Positions 54,461-62,866 of a stretch of 64,000 nt of DNA are shown here, piece after piece. Made by a program: the position numbers and the translations under genes. Position 1 is the first letter of the stretch. Every line of letters starts with the position of its first letter. The DNA comes from CAZABP01 sp964483245. GTDB lineage: Bacteria > Planctomycetota > UBA1135 > UBA2386. The stretch is from contig CAZABP010000001.1 in the NCBI GenBank assembly GCA_964483245.1, positions 124,001 through 188,000 on the forward strand, in the 5' to 3' direction. A model generated the notes under the pieces. It saw only the letters and a list, made by a program, of their open reading frames with translations, was not told where the DNA came from and did no database searches.

Positions 54461-54648
54461 AGTTGCTTCCAGGGGTAGGCGCGCCGGCCGGGCCGGCACG
54501 TGAACCACCTGGAGCACCCCGCGTGCCATTTGCCTGTCCGGCTGCGGATCACCGCAGCTCCGCTGGCACCGGGCCCTGCAACACTCGGGACCGCCGGCAC
54601 GTCGTCGCAGCACAGCGCGCGCGTTGCGCCGGCGCGACGCGTGGTGCG

Positions 54649-55887
54649 TCAGCGCAACAGCTGGCGGAAGAAGTTCTCGGCGACGTAGCGCACGACGATC
54701 TCCGTTCCGCGGCCGACGATCGTGCACTCGAGCCCCGCATGACGGAAGTGCGCGAGCGTCAGACCGGCATCGGTGTAGAGGCTGACGGTGTGCCCGCCGG
54801 CGACGAACGGCTGCTCGGTCGTCGGCACCTCGATCACGTGGATCTGGTCGATCCCGTCGCTGTAGTCGAGGACCAGCCGGCGCTTGGTCGACAGCGGATC
54901 GCGGATCGAGCGCGCCGCGTGCGGCTCGTAGCCCGGCGGCATCGTGCCCGGCTGCGGCAGGACGAACGGCGGGGTGCCGAGCATCGTGATCGCATCGCTC
55001 GGCGTCGGGAACTCGGTCACGGTCGCCGGGACCTGCCATCCCCACTCCTCTTTGGGCAGCGAAACGTCGTTGCCGTGACGGAACGCCGTGACTTCGAGCT
55101 CGCCGGCGAACTGGCCGATCGCGTTGTACTCGCCGGTGTAGAGCGGGTAGCCGGTCTGCATGTCCAGCTCGAGCAGCCAGATGCTGCGCGCGATCAGGCG
55201 CGGCACGAGCACCACGCGATAGACCGGGCGTTGTGCGCGCAGCTTCGAGTCGATGAAGAACAGCGCGTAGTTCTTGCGGGCGGCTTCGAGGTCGAGCACG
55301 CGGAAGCTCTGATCCAGATGGATCGCGCCGACCTGGCTGCGGAACAGCATGTCGCGCTGCGCGAACTGCGACTCGGTCAGCTTCTCGTTCTCGAGGCCCT
55401 GGAACGTCAACTCGAAACGGCCGCCGGGACCCTGGCCAGATGCGCGCAGCAGGTGCTCGCGGATCCCGATCGTGACCACGTTCTCGCCGCGGCGCTCGAC
55501 GATGCGACGTACCTGGTCGACCTCCACGGTCAGCGCGGTCATCGCGTGGTGCACGTGCGCCACGTCGATCTCCCACGGCATCGCGAACGGCTCGCTCTGC
55601 GCCGAGACCAGCCCCTGGGAGCCGAGCAGCGCGAGGGTCGCGAACGCGAGGGTCGCGATCCTGCGGCCGTCACGGCTGCGCGACGGCGGGGTCGCAGCGT
55701 CACCTCGCGAGGTCACGCCCATCAGCTTGCGGCCCCGCAGGACGGAAAACCAGGACGCGCTCCGTCGCCCACCAGAGAAGCCCACCGGACCCGAGCCCTG
55801 GACGGAGCCGCGCTGCGGGAGCGTCGCGACAGGCACAGGGATCGGGTTCGGCAGGTGCATGGAAGGAGAGGTGGCGAGGAGGGTCAC
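54649..55887 (-). CDS. MucB/RseB-like sigma factor regulatory protein
   Basis: The 412-codon reading has a hydrophobic signal near residues 74-96 (RRIATLAFATLALLGSQGLV) and a mature part with two domains. The LolA-like N-terminal domain includes RPVYRVVLVPR...LLELDMQTGYPLYTGEYN, matching the MucB/RseB pattern, and the smaller C-terminal domain includes LDYSDGIDQIHVIEV and GGHTVSLYTDAG. RseB binds the anti-sigma factor in the periplasm and shields it from proteolysis. The ATG at 55887 overlaps the anti-sigma stop (ATGA), but the signal peptide fits better with the ATG at 55722. Order sigma, anti-sigma, RseB-like is as in rpoE operons. Confidence 0.72.
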   Translation of the reverse strand: MTLLATSPSMHLPNPIPVPVATLPQRGSVQGSGPVGFSGGRRSASWFSVLRGRKLMGVTSRGDAATPPSRSRDGRRIATLAFATLALLGSQGLVSAQSEPFAMPWEIDVAHVHHAMTALTVEVDQVRRIVERRGENVVTIGIREHLLRASGQGPGGRFELTFQGLENEKLTESQFAQRDMLFRSQVGAIHLDQSFRVLDLEAARKNYALFFIDSKLRAQRPVYRVVLVPRLIARSIWLLELDMQTGYPLYTGEYNAIGQFAGELEVTAFRHGNDVSLPKEEWGWQVPATVTEFPTPSDAITMLGTPPFVLPQPGTMPPGYEPHAARSIRDPLSTKRRLVLDYSDGIDQIHVIEVPTTEQPFVAGGHTVSLYTDAGLTLAHFRHAGLECTIVGRGTEIVVRYVAENFFRQLLR

Positions 55888-56501
55888 CAGTCTGCGCGCC
55901 CGATCCGGCGTAGGGTCGGGAGCGCACTCACCGCCTGGTCCGGCGGTGAATCGACAGTCCGGAAGACGATGACCGGTTCGACCGCTGTTCCGTTCCGTTC
56001 GCCGGAACCGAACAGGAGGACAGCGATGCCGACGAGGCCGGCGGCTGCCAGCAGCCCGGCTGCACGCAGCAGCCGGCGCGGCCGGCGGGTTTCGAGATGG
56101 GAGCGGAAGTCGCTGCGGATCCGCAGCCAGATCCAGTCGGGGGTCCGCGGTGCCGAGAGCGATCGCAGCGCCGAACCGGTCCGAGCCGCCAGGTCACCGG
56201 CCCAGTCGGCATCCGCCGGCGCCCGCGTCGGCGCCAGAGCTTCGCGCAGGACCGGCGCAACGTCGGCCGCGGCTGCCAGGTGTGCGCGCTCGAAGATCGC
56301 CTCGAGGCTCGCCTCGCTGCCCAGCGACTCCGGGACAGCCGGCCGCGGCAGGGACCGGAGCAGGTCCCCGATCGCAGCGACGCGGTCACGATGCTCGCGG
56401 CAGGCAGCACAGGTGGCCGCGTGATCGGTGGCGTGCGGCTCGCTGAGCATCGCGCGGAACGCGCGGCAGGCGCCCGGCAGGCCGTCGGTCCAGGTCTTCA
56501 T
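55884..56501 (-). CDS. Zinc-binding membrane anti-sigma factor
   Basis: A 205-residue protein with an N-terminal H-x3-C-x2-C motif (HAATCAAC, His27/Cys31/Cys34) typical of zinc-containing anti-sigma domains, one membrane helix near 146-164 (LLRAAGLLAAAGLVGIAVLLF) and a short periplasmic tail. It would hold the ECF sigma factor encoded directly upstream at the membrane. It overlaps that gene by 4 bases (ATGA) and the RseB-like gene by 4 bases. Unlike enterobacterial RseA it uses a zinc motif rather than the RseA_N domain. Confidence 0.82.
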   Translation of the reverse strand: MKTWTDGLPGACRAFRAMLSEPHATDHAATCAACREHRDRVAAIGDLLRSLPRPAVPESLGSEASLEAIFERAHLAAAADVAPVLREALAPTRAPADADWAGDLAARTGSALRSLSAPRTPDWIWLRIRSDFRSHLETRRPRRLLRAAGLLAAAGLVGIAVLLFGSGERNGTAVEPVIVFRTVDSPPDQAVSALPTLRRIGRADW

Positions 56502-57154
56502 GCGACTCCTCCGCGGGCGTCGCGCGCATCCGCGGCGTCCGTCTGGTTCGGGCGGTAGCCGAACGACGGCAGCGAATCGCGCAGCTCCGATTCGATCGCG
56601 ATGTGTGCGCGTGCCAGCCGCGATTTGACCGTTCCCATCGAGATCCCGAGCACCGCCGCCAGCTCCTCGTACGACATCGACTCGAGGTAGCGCAGGACGA
56701 GGATGGCGCGGAGCTTCGGACTCAAGCGTTGGATCCGCTCGTGGACGTGCTCCGCCAGCTCCTGCGTGGCGGCCGCATCCCCCGGCGTCGGGGTCTGCAC
56801 GTCCGCGATCTCGAGTCCGGTCGCCGGCGCCACATCGATGCTCGCCCGCAGGCGCCCGCGCATCCCGCGCCCCTGACGCAGGTAGTCGATGCCGCAGTTG
56901 ACGACGATCCGGTAGAGCCAGGTGCTGAACAGCGAGTCGAACCGGAACGACCCGAGCTTGCGGAATACGAGGCTGAACGTCTCCTGGACCACGTCCATCG
57001 CATCGCTGGCCGAGCCGACCAAGCGATAGGCGATCGAGTAGACGCGGTCGCGGTGCCGCAGGTAGAGCGCCTCGAACGCCGCCTCGAACCCGTCGGAGTT
57101 GGGGTCCTGGCAGGCCAGGACCAGCATCCGATCCGGATCCGGCTGGGAAGTCAC
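56498..57154 (-). CDS. ECF RNA polymerase sigma factor
   Basis: A 218-residue group-4 sigma factor. Region 2 reads FEALYLRHRDRVYSIAYRLV and DAMDVVQETFSLVFRKLGSF with FSTWLYRIVVNCGIDYLR; region 4 reads LSPKLRAILVLRYLESMSYEELA followed by ISMGTVKSRLARA. The intact DVVQETF and VKSRLAR motifs place it near the RpoE-like groups. The GTG start is at 57154. It is the first gene of a three-gene coupled set with anti-sigma and RseB-like genes, so it probably responds to envelope signals and may drive its own operon. Confidence 0.92.
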   Translation of the reverse strand: MTSQPDPDRMLVLACQDPNSDGFEAAFEALYLRHRDRVYSIAYRLVGSASDAMDVVQETFSLVFRKLGSFRFDSLFSTWLYRIVVNCGIDYLRQGRGMRGRLRASIDVAPATGLEIADVQTPTPGDAAATQELAEHVHERIQRLSPKLRAILVLRYLESMSYEELAAVLGISMGTVKSRLARAHIAIESELRDSLPSFGYRPNQTDAADARDARGGVA

Positions 57155-57270
57155 GGCTGCCTAGACGGGAGTCCGTGCGGCGCGGGTTCCGCTCGACCCC
57201 CTATTTCGCCGGGTGGATCGCCCGCCTTTCCGCAATCCCCGGCGCCATCGGCGGGCCGGCGGTGCGGCGT

Positions 57271-58179
57271 TCACCCGTCGCGGAGGCCCCGCAAGCCGTT
57301 TGGCGTGCGGACCAGCCCGCCCTCCTTGCTCGCGCAGCCCGTGGGGTCGCAGCAGAGCACGAACGCCGGCTGGCACTTGGCTCCGGAGATCTCGAACAGC
57401 GAGGTCTCTGGTCCGGAGGCGATCTGCACGAGTTGGAACAGGCAGACCTGGTTCGGCACCCACAGCCCGTTCGCAATGCCACTCGGCGGGACCAGGGATT
57501 GGAATGCCACCTTGTCCGACGTCACCGGCGCGAGCGCAACCGCGACGTCGCCGATCTGGTCGAGGACCGTTCCGGTCCTGAACTCGTTTGCCCCGATCAC
57601 GACGCGCGCGCCGACCGTGCAGGGCAGCAGCGTGCGGACCTCCTCGAGCAGCCCCAGGCGCGACACGAAGATCGCATCGAGGCTGCCGCCCGGCGTCGTC
57701 CTCATCGCCCCTTCGAAGCCTGACGTGCCGATCAGGTCGCCGATGGGGAAGGTGATGCCATTGGTCAGCAGAAACGGCTCCACGACGCGGATCTGGCGCG
57801 GATCCATCGGTGCGACGCGGAACAGCAGGTTCAGGTAGACGTGGTCGCGGCCGTCGGCGAGCCGGACCGAGTTGACGATGACGCGGACCGAATGGTCCTG
57901 GCCGGGGAGCTCCCTCCCGCTCGGTTCCCAGATCGGCAGCTCGAACCGGACTGCCTCGCAGAAGTCGTCGCGCGTGTCATTGTCGCTGTCGATCGCGTGC
58001 GGGCTCGACAGGACGATCCATTCCAGGCTGTCCGGCAGCAGGTCACCGTCGCTGTCGAACAGGGGGCCCTTCACGTCGGCCCGGAGCGGAACCGACGGGA
58101 CTGGTCCCAACAGCGTGGTTCCGATGCCAGCGAGCGCTGCGCCGGCGATCAGGAGTGCGATCCTGCGACTCGTCATCAA
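57271..58179 (-). CDS. Secreted protein with calcium-binding-type DSDGD segment
   Basis: A 302-residue exported protein with an N-terminal signal or anchor (SRRIALLIAGAALAGIGTTL). Two short acidic segments near 40-70, FDSDGDLLPDSLEW and IDSDNDTRDDF, match thrombospondin type-3 calcium-binding repeats. The remainder is beta-rich with six cysteines, four clustered near the C-terminus (KCQPAFVLCCDPTGC). No enzyme motif is recognised. A second ATG follows directly after the first. The gene is 116 bases upstream of the ECF sigma gene and may be regulated separately. Confidence 0.65.
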   Translation of the reverse strand: MMTSRRIALLIAGAALAGIGTTLLGPVPSVPLRADVKGPLFDSDGDLLPDSLEWIVLSSPHAIDSDNDTRDDFCEAVRFELPIWEPSGRELPGQDHSVRVIVNSVRLADGRDHVYLNLLFRVAPMDPRQIRVVEPFLLTNGITFPIGDLIGTSGFEGAMRTTPGGSLDAIFVSRLGLLEEVRTLLPCTVGARVVIGANEFRTGTVLDQIGDVAVALAPVTSDKVAFQSLVPPSGIANGLWVPNQVCLFQLVQIASGPETSLFEISGAKCQPAFVLCCDPTGCASKEGGLVRTPNGLRGLRDG

Positions 58180-58322
58180 GCGGGGGGGTCCTAGAAGGGG
58201 CCGGACTCCAAGAGCGGGATAGCCGTTGGCCCGGAGGAAGTTTCGCGGGACAACCGGAAAGGCGCGGAATTGGACCCTACGAATCCCGAACGTGCAACGA
58301 GCAGGAGACGGTTTTCGGCCGG

Positions 58323-58351
58323 TTGTTTCACCCGGTCCGGCCGGCTATGAC
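58323..58351 (+). promoter_or_regulatory. Probable sigma70-type promoter of tRNA-Arg
   Basis: TTGTTT (58323-58328) and TATGAC (58346-58351) are separated by 17 bases. Transcription would start near 58358, about 36 bases before the tRNA. The rest of 58180-58393 shows no gene. Confidence 0.45.
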
Positions 58352-58393
58352 CCCCGGCCCGGTTCCGATGGCCGATGCCACCGACCGGCACCC

Positions 58394-58470
<77 letters not shown>

Positions 58471-58539
58471 GCCTCGCTTCGCGGCACCCCTCGAGCGCTG
58501 CGGGCTGCATCGACCCATCCGTCCAAGGGCGCCTCACCT

Positions 58540-60297
58540 GTGTTCCGCTATCTGCTCGAGATCCCGGACACGGCCCGGCCGCAGGTCGCCCTGACGCTCC
58601 GGCTCGGCGGGGAGGAGCTGGACCGGGTCACGACGCACGCCGATGGCGGGCGGGTCCTCGAGCTGATGCTGCCGGTCTGGACGCCGGGCAGCTACCTGGT
58701 GCGGGAGTACTCGCGCCACGTGCAGCAGTTCACGGCTGCGGGCGAGCATGGAACCGCGTTGCGCTGGCACAAGAGCGCGAAGAACCGCTACCGCGTCGCG
58801 ATCGGGGGTGAGCATGCCGTCGAGCTGCGCTGGCTGGTCTACGCGCACGAGCTGACGGTGCGCACTGCCGACGTCTCGCCCGAGTTCGCGGTGCTGAACG
58901 GTGCCTGCCTGTTCCTGTGGCCGGTGCTCGGGCTGGAGCGGCGCGCGACGGTGGAGCTGCAGTTGCCGGCCGGCTGGCAGCTCGCCTGCCCGTTGCTGCG
59001 GGGGGGGATCAGCGCAGCCCGCACGGCATCGCTCGCTCCCGCCGACCTCCGGCAACTGGTCGACGCGCCGATGCTCGCCGGACCGTTGGACGTGCGGGCG
59101 TTCCACGCCGCGGGGGTCGAGCACCGGTTCATCTGCGCCGGGCTGGGCGACCTCCCGCTGCCGGACGCGCTGCTCGCCGACACGACGCGCGTCGTCGAAC
59201 AGGCGGCAGCCGTGTTCGGTGGCGGGCTGCCGTACGAGGAGTACACGTTCCTGGTCGCCTTCACCGACCAGGGGCGCGGCGGACTCGAGCATCGCGACTG
59301 CAGCCTGCTGCTGTTTCCGCGCACGTCGCTGCACGCGCGCAAGGGCTACGAAGACTTCCTCGGTCTGATCGCGCACGAGCACTTCCACGTCTGGAACGTC
59401 ACGCGGATGCGGCCGGCGGAGCTGTGGGAGCCGGATCTCGAACGGGAGAACCACACCGAGCTGCTGTGGGTCGCCGAGGGATTCACCGCCTACTACGACG
59501 ATCTGCTCTGCCGCCGCGCCGGCGTGCTGTCGCGTGAGCGCTACCTGCAGATCCTTGCGGACAATCTCGGCAACTGCCTGACGACACCGGGCCGACTGTT
59601 GCACCCGCTCGCGAATGCGAGCTTCGACGCATGGATCAAGCTCTATCGGCCGGACGAGAACACACGCAACTCGACGCAGAGCTACTACACCAACGGTGCG
59701 CTCGCGGCGCTGTGCATCGATCTGCGGATCCGTGACTCCACCGACGGCGCGCGCTCGCTCGACGACGTGCTGCGCCAGCTGTGGGAGCGCACGTGGCAGC
59801 AGCAGCGCGGCTACACCGAGGAGGACGTCTGCGCTGCGGTCTCGGCAGCAGCCGGCTCCGAACTCGGGCCGTTCGTCCGCGAGCTCGTGCATGCGCCGTT
59901 CGACGTCGACTTCCGCGCAACGTTGGCAGCGTTCGGGCTGCAGCTCAGCCACGAGCGGAAGGAAAGCGCCTGGCTCGGGATCACGCTGGCGCGCGACTCG
60001 ATGCGCGTGGCGTCGGTCCACAGCGACGGACCGGCCGCCGAGGCAGGTCTGCTCGCCGGCGACGAGATCCTCGCGGTCTCCGGTCTGCACGCCCGGGCCG
60101 CCGACTGGCAGGAGATCCTGGCCGCCGCCAGCGCCGGCCGCGATCGGATCCATCTGTGGGTGGCGCGGCGCGGGCTCGTGCGCGAGCTGAGCTGCCGCGT
60201 CGCATCCGATCCGGTCGGCAAGCTGAAGCTCACGCCGATGCCAGACGCCGACGAGCGCCAGCAGCGCCTGCTCGCCGGCTGGCTGGGCAACGGCTGA
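58540..60297 (+). CDS. M61-family peptidase with PDZ domain
   Basis: A 585-residue protein of the glycyl-aminopeptidase (M61) family. The N-terminal domain begins FRYLLEIPDTARPQ; the zinc motif is HEHFHVWN (HExxH) near residue 285, with EGFTAYYDDLLCRRAG supplying the third ligand downstream. A PDZ domain near 485-560 (LARDSMRVASVHSDGPAAEA, GDEILAVSGLHA) follows, as usual for the family. No signal peptide is visible, so a cytoplasmic location is likely. The GTG at 58540 is chosen because AAGGGC lies about 9 bases upstream and a longer reading would start inside the tRNA gene. It follows that tRNA by 69 bases. Confidence 0.87.
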   Translation: MFRYLLEIPDTARPQVALTLRLGGEELDRVTTHADGGRVLELMLPVWTPGSYLVREYSRHVQQFTAAGEHGTALRWHKSAKNRYRVAIGGEHAVELRWLVYAHELTVRTADVSPEFAVLNGACLFLWPVLGLERRATVELQLPAGWQLACPLLRGGISAARTASLAPADLRQLVDAPMLAGPLDVRAFHAAGVEHRFICAGLGDLPLPDALLADTTRVVEQAAAVFGGGLPYEEYTFLVAFTDQGRGGLEHRDCSLLLFPRTSLHARKGYEDFLGLIAHEHFHVWNVTRMRPAELWEPDLERENHTELLWVAEGFTAYYDDLLCRRAGVLSRERYLQILADNLGNCLTTPGRLLHPLANASFDAWIKLYRPDENTRNSTQSYYTNGALAALCIDLRIRDSTDGARSLDDVLRQLWERTWQQQRGYTEEDVCAAVSAAAGSELGPFVRELVHAPFDVDFRATLAAFGLQLSHERKESAWLGITLARDSMRVASVHSDGPAAEAGLLAGDEILAVSGLHARAADWQEILAAASAGRDRIHLWVARRGLVRELSCRVASDPVGKLKLTPMPDADERQQRLLAGWLGNG

Positions 60298-60307
60298 CGC
60301 AGTCCCG

Positions 60308-60574
60308 CTACGCCGGCGGGAGTGCGCGATGCGAGCCGTCGCAGTACGGCTTGTTGCGGCTCGTGCCACAGGCGCACCACGCCACCTGCTTCTCCTCGTC
60401 GAGCTGCACCTTGATCGGCGCATGCTCGGTGCCGCGGTGCGTGCCATCGCAGTACGGGAATCGCGCGCTGCGCTGGCAGACGCAGTACGCGTAGCGCCCC
60501 GGCTTGCAGACGGTCACGTACGGTGACCGCTGCGGACTGCCTGGTGGTGGCGATTCCCGGGGATCCTGCTCCAT
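60308..60574 (-). CDS. Tandem CDGSH iron-sulfur protein
   Basis: An 88-residue soluble protein with two CDGSH-type [2Fe-2S] motifs: YCVCQRSARFPYCDGTH near 30-46 and WCACGTSRNKPYCDGSH near 66-82. Each has the C-x-C-x8-9-C-x-x-x-H ligand set, so two clusters are expected. Such small tandem proteins act in electron transfer or iron/redox homeostasis. No membrane anchor. It lies 10 bases from the convergent M61 peptidase gene and 30 bases downstream of lexA, with which it could be cotranscribed and thus under SOS control; that is inference. Confidence 0.88.
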   Translation of the reverse strand: MEQDPRESPPPGSPQRSPYVTVCKPGRYAYCVCQRSARFPYCDGTHRGTEHAPIKVQLDEEKQVAWCACGTSRNKPYCDGSHRALPPA

Positions 60575-60604
60575 GTGCGCGATCGGCTCCGAAAGCCCGT
60601 CCTG

Positions 60605-61219
60605 CTAGCGGAACCTGCGGATCACACCGCGCACGATGCCACGGATCTCGACTCGCTCCGGATAGATCGGCTGCATCTCCGAGTTCGCCGGCTGCAGCCG
60701 GATGCGATCCTTCTCGCGGAAGATCCGCTTCAGCGTCGCCTCCTCGCCATCGACGATCGCCACGACGATCTCACCGTCCTGCGCCGTCTCGCGGCGTTCG
60801 ACGACGACGAGGTCTCCGTCGTCGATGTGATCCTCGATCATCGACTTGCCGCGCACGCGGAGCAGGTAGTGCCCCTCCCCATGCGGCACGATCTCATCGA
60901 GGCTCAGCTCCTCGCGGTCCTCGAGCACCTCGATCGGCCGGCCGGCCGCGATCTGGCCGAGCAGCGGCAGCCGGATCGAGCTTCCGACCTCCGCCTCACC
61001 ATCCGGGTCGTACAGCACGGCAACCGCCCGCGCCTTGGCGCGATCGCGCTGCACCGCCCCCTTGCGGATCAGGTGATTCAGGTGCTCGTACACCGTGATC
61101 TTGCTGATCCCCAGCGCCGCGGCCGCCTCCTCGAGGGTCGGGGAGATGCCGTGCTGGCGGCGGAAGTCACGGAAGTACCGCAGCACGCGGATCTGCTTCT
61201 CGGTGAGCATGATCTTCAT
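60605..61219 (-). CDS. lexA: LexA repressor
   Basis: The 204-residue SOS repressor. The winged helix (ISPTLEEAAAALGISKITVYEHLNHLIRKG, positions 25-54) is followed by the S24 autoprotease domain with the Ala92-Gly93 cleavage site in QIAAGRP, catalytic Ser126 in RGKSMIEDH and Lys164 in ATLKRIF. All catalytic residues are intact, so RecA-stimulated self-cleavage is expected. The ATG at 61219 is chosen because AAGG lies 7-10 bases upstream. The region upstream holds three AGAAACG repeats (61398, 61410, 61432) that could be operator elements; no classical SOS box is recognised. It is followed by the CDGSH gene. Confidence 0.92.
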   Translation of the reverse strand: MKIMLTEKQIRVLRYFRDFRRQHGISPTLEEAAAALGISKITVYEHLNHLIRKGAVQRDRAKARAVAVLYDPDGEAEVGSSIRLPLLGQIAAGRPIEVLEDREELSLDEIVPHGEGHYLLRVRGKSMIEDHIDDGDLVVVERRETAQDGEIVVAIVDGEEATLKRIFREKDRIRLQPANSEMQPIYPERVEIRGIVRGVIRRFR

Positions 61220-61658
61220 GGTTCGCCTTCGTGGAGCAATCTGACCGTCTCGATCCAACCGGCAGTCCGCACGACCTCAGCGGAGTGAATCCCGCACTCC
61301 AGCCTCAGGCGAAGACCGCCAGCGCCATGAGGCCGGCCATCATCGCAGCCAACCCCAGCATTTCGAAGCACGCAGTTGCACTCGCGCGGAATCGCGCAGA
61401 AACGCGTGGAGAAACGGTGCAGGACCCGCGGAGAAACGTGGCCGGGCAACTCAGGGTCGTCATGTTCGGCTTCTGTTAGGAATCAGACTCCGGGGAGGCT
61501 AGCCGAACGAAACCCGAAAGCCAGCCCTTTGTTCGGTTTTTGTAGGGGCGCTCTCCACCGCTGCGGTGGAGGGCATGTAGAGAACCTTCCACCCAACCCT
61601 CGGCGGCTGCAATTCATGCAGCAGCACGGACTTCGGCACCGCGGCAGTGGTCCTCCTG
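61220..61658. other. 439-bp intergenic region between lexA and hemerythrin gene
   Basis: No protein gene is supported. It holds three direct AGAAACG repeats (61398-61404, 61410-61416, 61432-61438) and a plus-strand terminator (61503-61541). The two flanking genes diverge, so both promoters must lie here. No clear -35/-10 pair was found. Confidence 0.5.
61503..61541 (+). terminator. Rho-independent terminator or attenuator
   Basis: CCGAAC (61503-61508) pairs with GTTCGG (61531-61536); AAA and TTT extend the stem past one bulge, and five T follow. It points toward the hemerythrin gene, so it could end a short upstream transcript or attenuate that gene. Confidence 0.55.
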
Positions 61659-62174
61659 ATGCAGCGCGAGACCGAAGTTCGGCACCTGCTCTGCGGCGAC
61701 CATGCCCTCGCGTACCTGGTACTGACCGAGCTCGAGGAAATCGCCGCCGCGGCACGCGCGGACCTTCCGGTGGACGGTCCGAGGCTGCTGCTGGTGCTCC
61801 GCTTCTTCTGCGAGTTCCTCGAGACCACGCACCAGCAGCTCGAGCACGAGGTGCTGTTTCCGGCGGTTTTCCACCATGGCGACGCGGCCGAGATCGAGCT
61901 CGCCGGCCGGCTGACCGCCGAACACGACGAGTCGCGGCTGCTGCTGCGGATGCTCGCGCTGGCTGCCGAGCCGGCCGGGCCGATCGCGCTGGCGGAGCGC
62001 GAAACCTTCCACGATCTCGCCACGATCTATGCACAGCGGATGCGTGAGCACATGGCGACCGAGGAGCGCTCGTTGTTTCCGTTCGCCGACTCGCTCGAGC
62101 TCGACCCGCCGCAACGGCGCGCGCATGCGGCGACGCAGGCTGTGTGGCGCGCGCGCATGCAGCGCACGCGCTGA
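61659..62174 (+). CDS. Hemerythrin-like HHE-domain protein
   Basis: A 171-residue four-helix protein with a di-iron type ligand set: HLLCGDHALAY near residue 8-18, HQQLEHEVLFPAV near 62 and EHDESRLL near 87, then REHMATEERSLFPF near 130. The HxxxE spacing in the second and fourth helices matches hemerythrin HHE proteins, which bind O2, NO or iron. The ATG at 61659 is preferred; a GTG at 61647 would add four residues. No ribosome binding site is obvious at either. Its mRNA leader may include the terminator-like hairpin upstream. Confidence 0.78.
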   Translation: MQRETEVRHLLCGDHALAYLVLTELEEIAAAARADLPVDGPRLLLVLRFFCEFLETTHQQLEHEVLFPAVFHHGDAAEIELAGRLTAEHDESRLLLRMLALAAEPAGPIALAERETFHDLATIYAQRMREHMATEERSLFPFADSLELDPPQRRAHAATQAVWRARMQRTR

Positions 62175-62210
62175 ACCAGCGCGCGGCGCAGAAATGCTGC
62201 GCCGCTTCGC

Positions 62211-62216
62211 TATAAC
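62211..62216 (+). promoter_or_regulatory. Possible -10 box for a leaderless exonuclease mRNA
   Basis: TATAAC ends 8 bases before the ATG at 62225, with GCGGAGCG between. GGAG here is too close to the start to serve as a normal ribosome binding site. Confidence 0.35.
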
Positions 62217-62224
62217 GCGGAGCG

Positions 62225-62854
62225 ATGCTCGCGCTGCAACGACCGCTGGTGTTCCTCGATCTGGAGACGACGGGCCTCGAGGTGGAAGCGGATCGGATCG
62301 TCGAGATCGGCATGGTCCGTCTCGCGCCGGACGGCACGCGCACGACGCTCGTCGAGCGCGTCGACCCGGGCGTCGAGATCCCCGACGCGGCGACGCGCGT
62401 GCACGGCATCTGCACGGAGGACGTGCGCGGGCTGTTCGGCAAGCCGCGGCTCGCGCGGATCGGCCAGAAGCTGCTCGACTTCCTCGGCGATGCGGATCTC
62501 GGCGGCTTCAACGCGCTGCTGTTCGACCTGCCGCTGTTCGAGGCGGAGTGCCGGCGGCATGCGATCCCGTTCGCCCGCGCCGGCCGCCACATCGTCGACG
62601 CGAAGACGATCTTCCATTGCCTCGAAACTTCCTGGGATCGCTACCTGATGGGACCGCGCAACCTGACTGCCGCGGTCCGGATGTACTGCGGCCGCGAGCT
62701 CGAAGGCGCGCACTCGGCCGGCGCCGATGCCGAGGCCGCGCTCGACGTGCTGCTCGCGCAGTTGACGCGTTACCCGGATCTGCCGCGCACCGTCGCGGAG
62801 CTGCACGAGTACTGCGCGCGCGTCGCCGACGGGCTCGAAACGAGGCGCGCGTAG
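62225..62854 (+). CDS. DnaQ-like 3'-5' exonuclease
   Basis: A 209-residue DEDDh exonuclease. Exo I is FLDLETTGLE near 10 (Asp and Glu ligands), Exo II is GGFNALLFDLPLF near 93 (Asp), and Exo III is HSAGADAEAALDVL near 160 (His and Asp). All four acidic ligands and the histidine are in place. It resembles the stand-alone epsilon-type exonucleases rather than RNase T. The gene is separate from any polymerase gene. It converges with the HtrA-like gene, 12 bases apart. Confidence 0.85.
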   Translation: MLALQRPLVFLDLETTGLEVEADRIVEIGMVRLAPDGTRTTLVERVDPGVEIPDAATRVHGICTEDVRGLFGKPRLARIGQKLLDFLGDADLGGFNALLFDLPLFEAECRRHAIPFARAGRHIVDAKTIFHCLETSWDRYLMGPRNLTAAVRMYCGRELEGAHSAGADAEAALDVLLAQLTRYPDLPRTVAELHEYCARVADGLETRRA

Positions 62855-62866
62855 CGCGCCCTGCGG

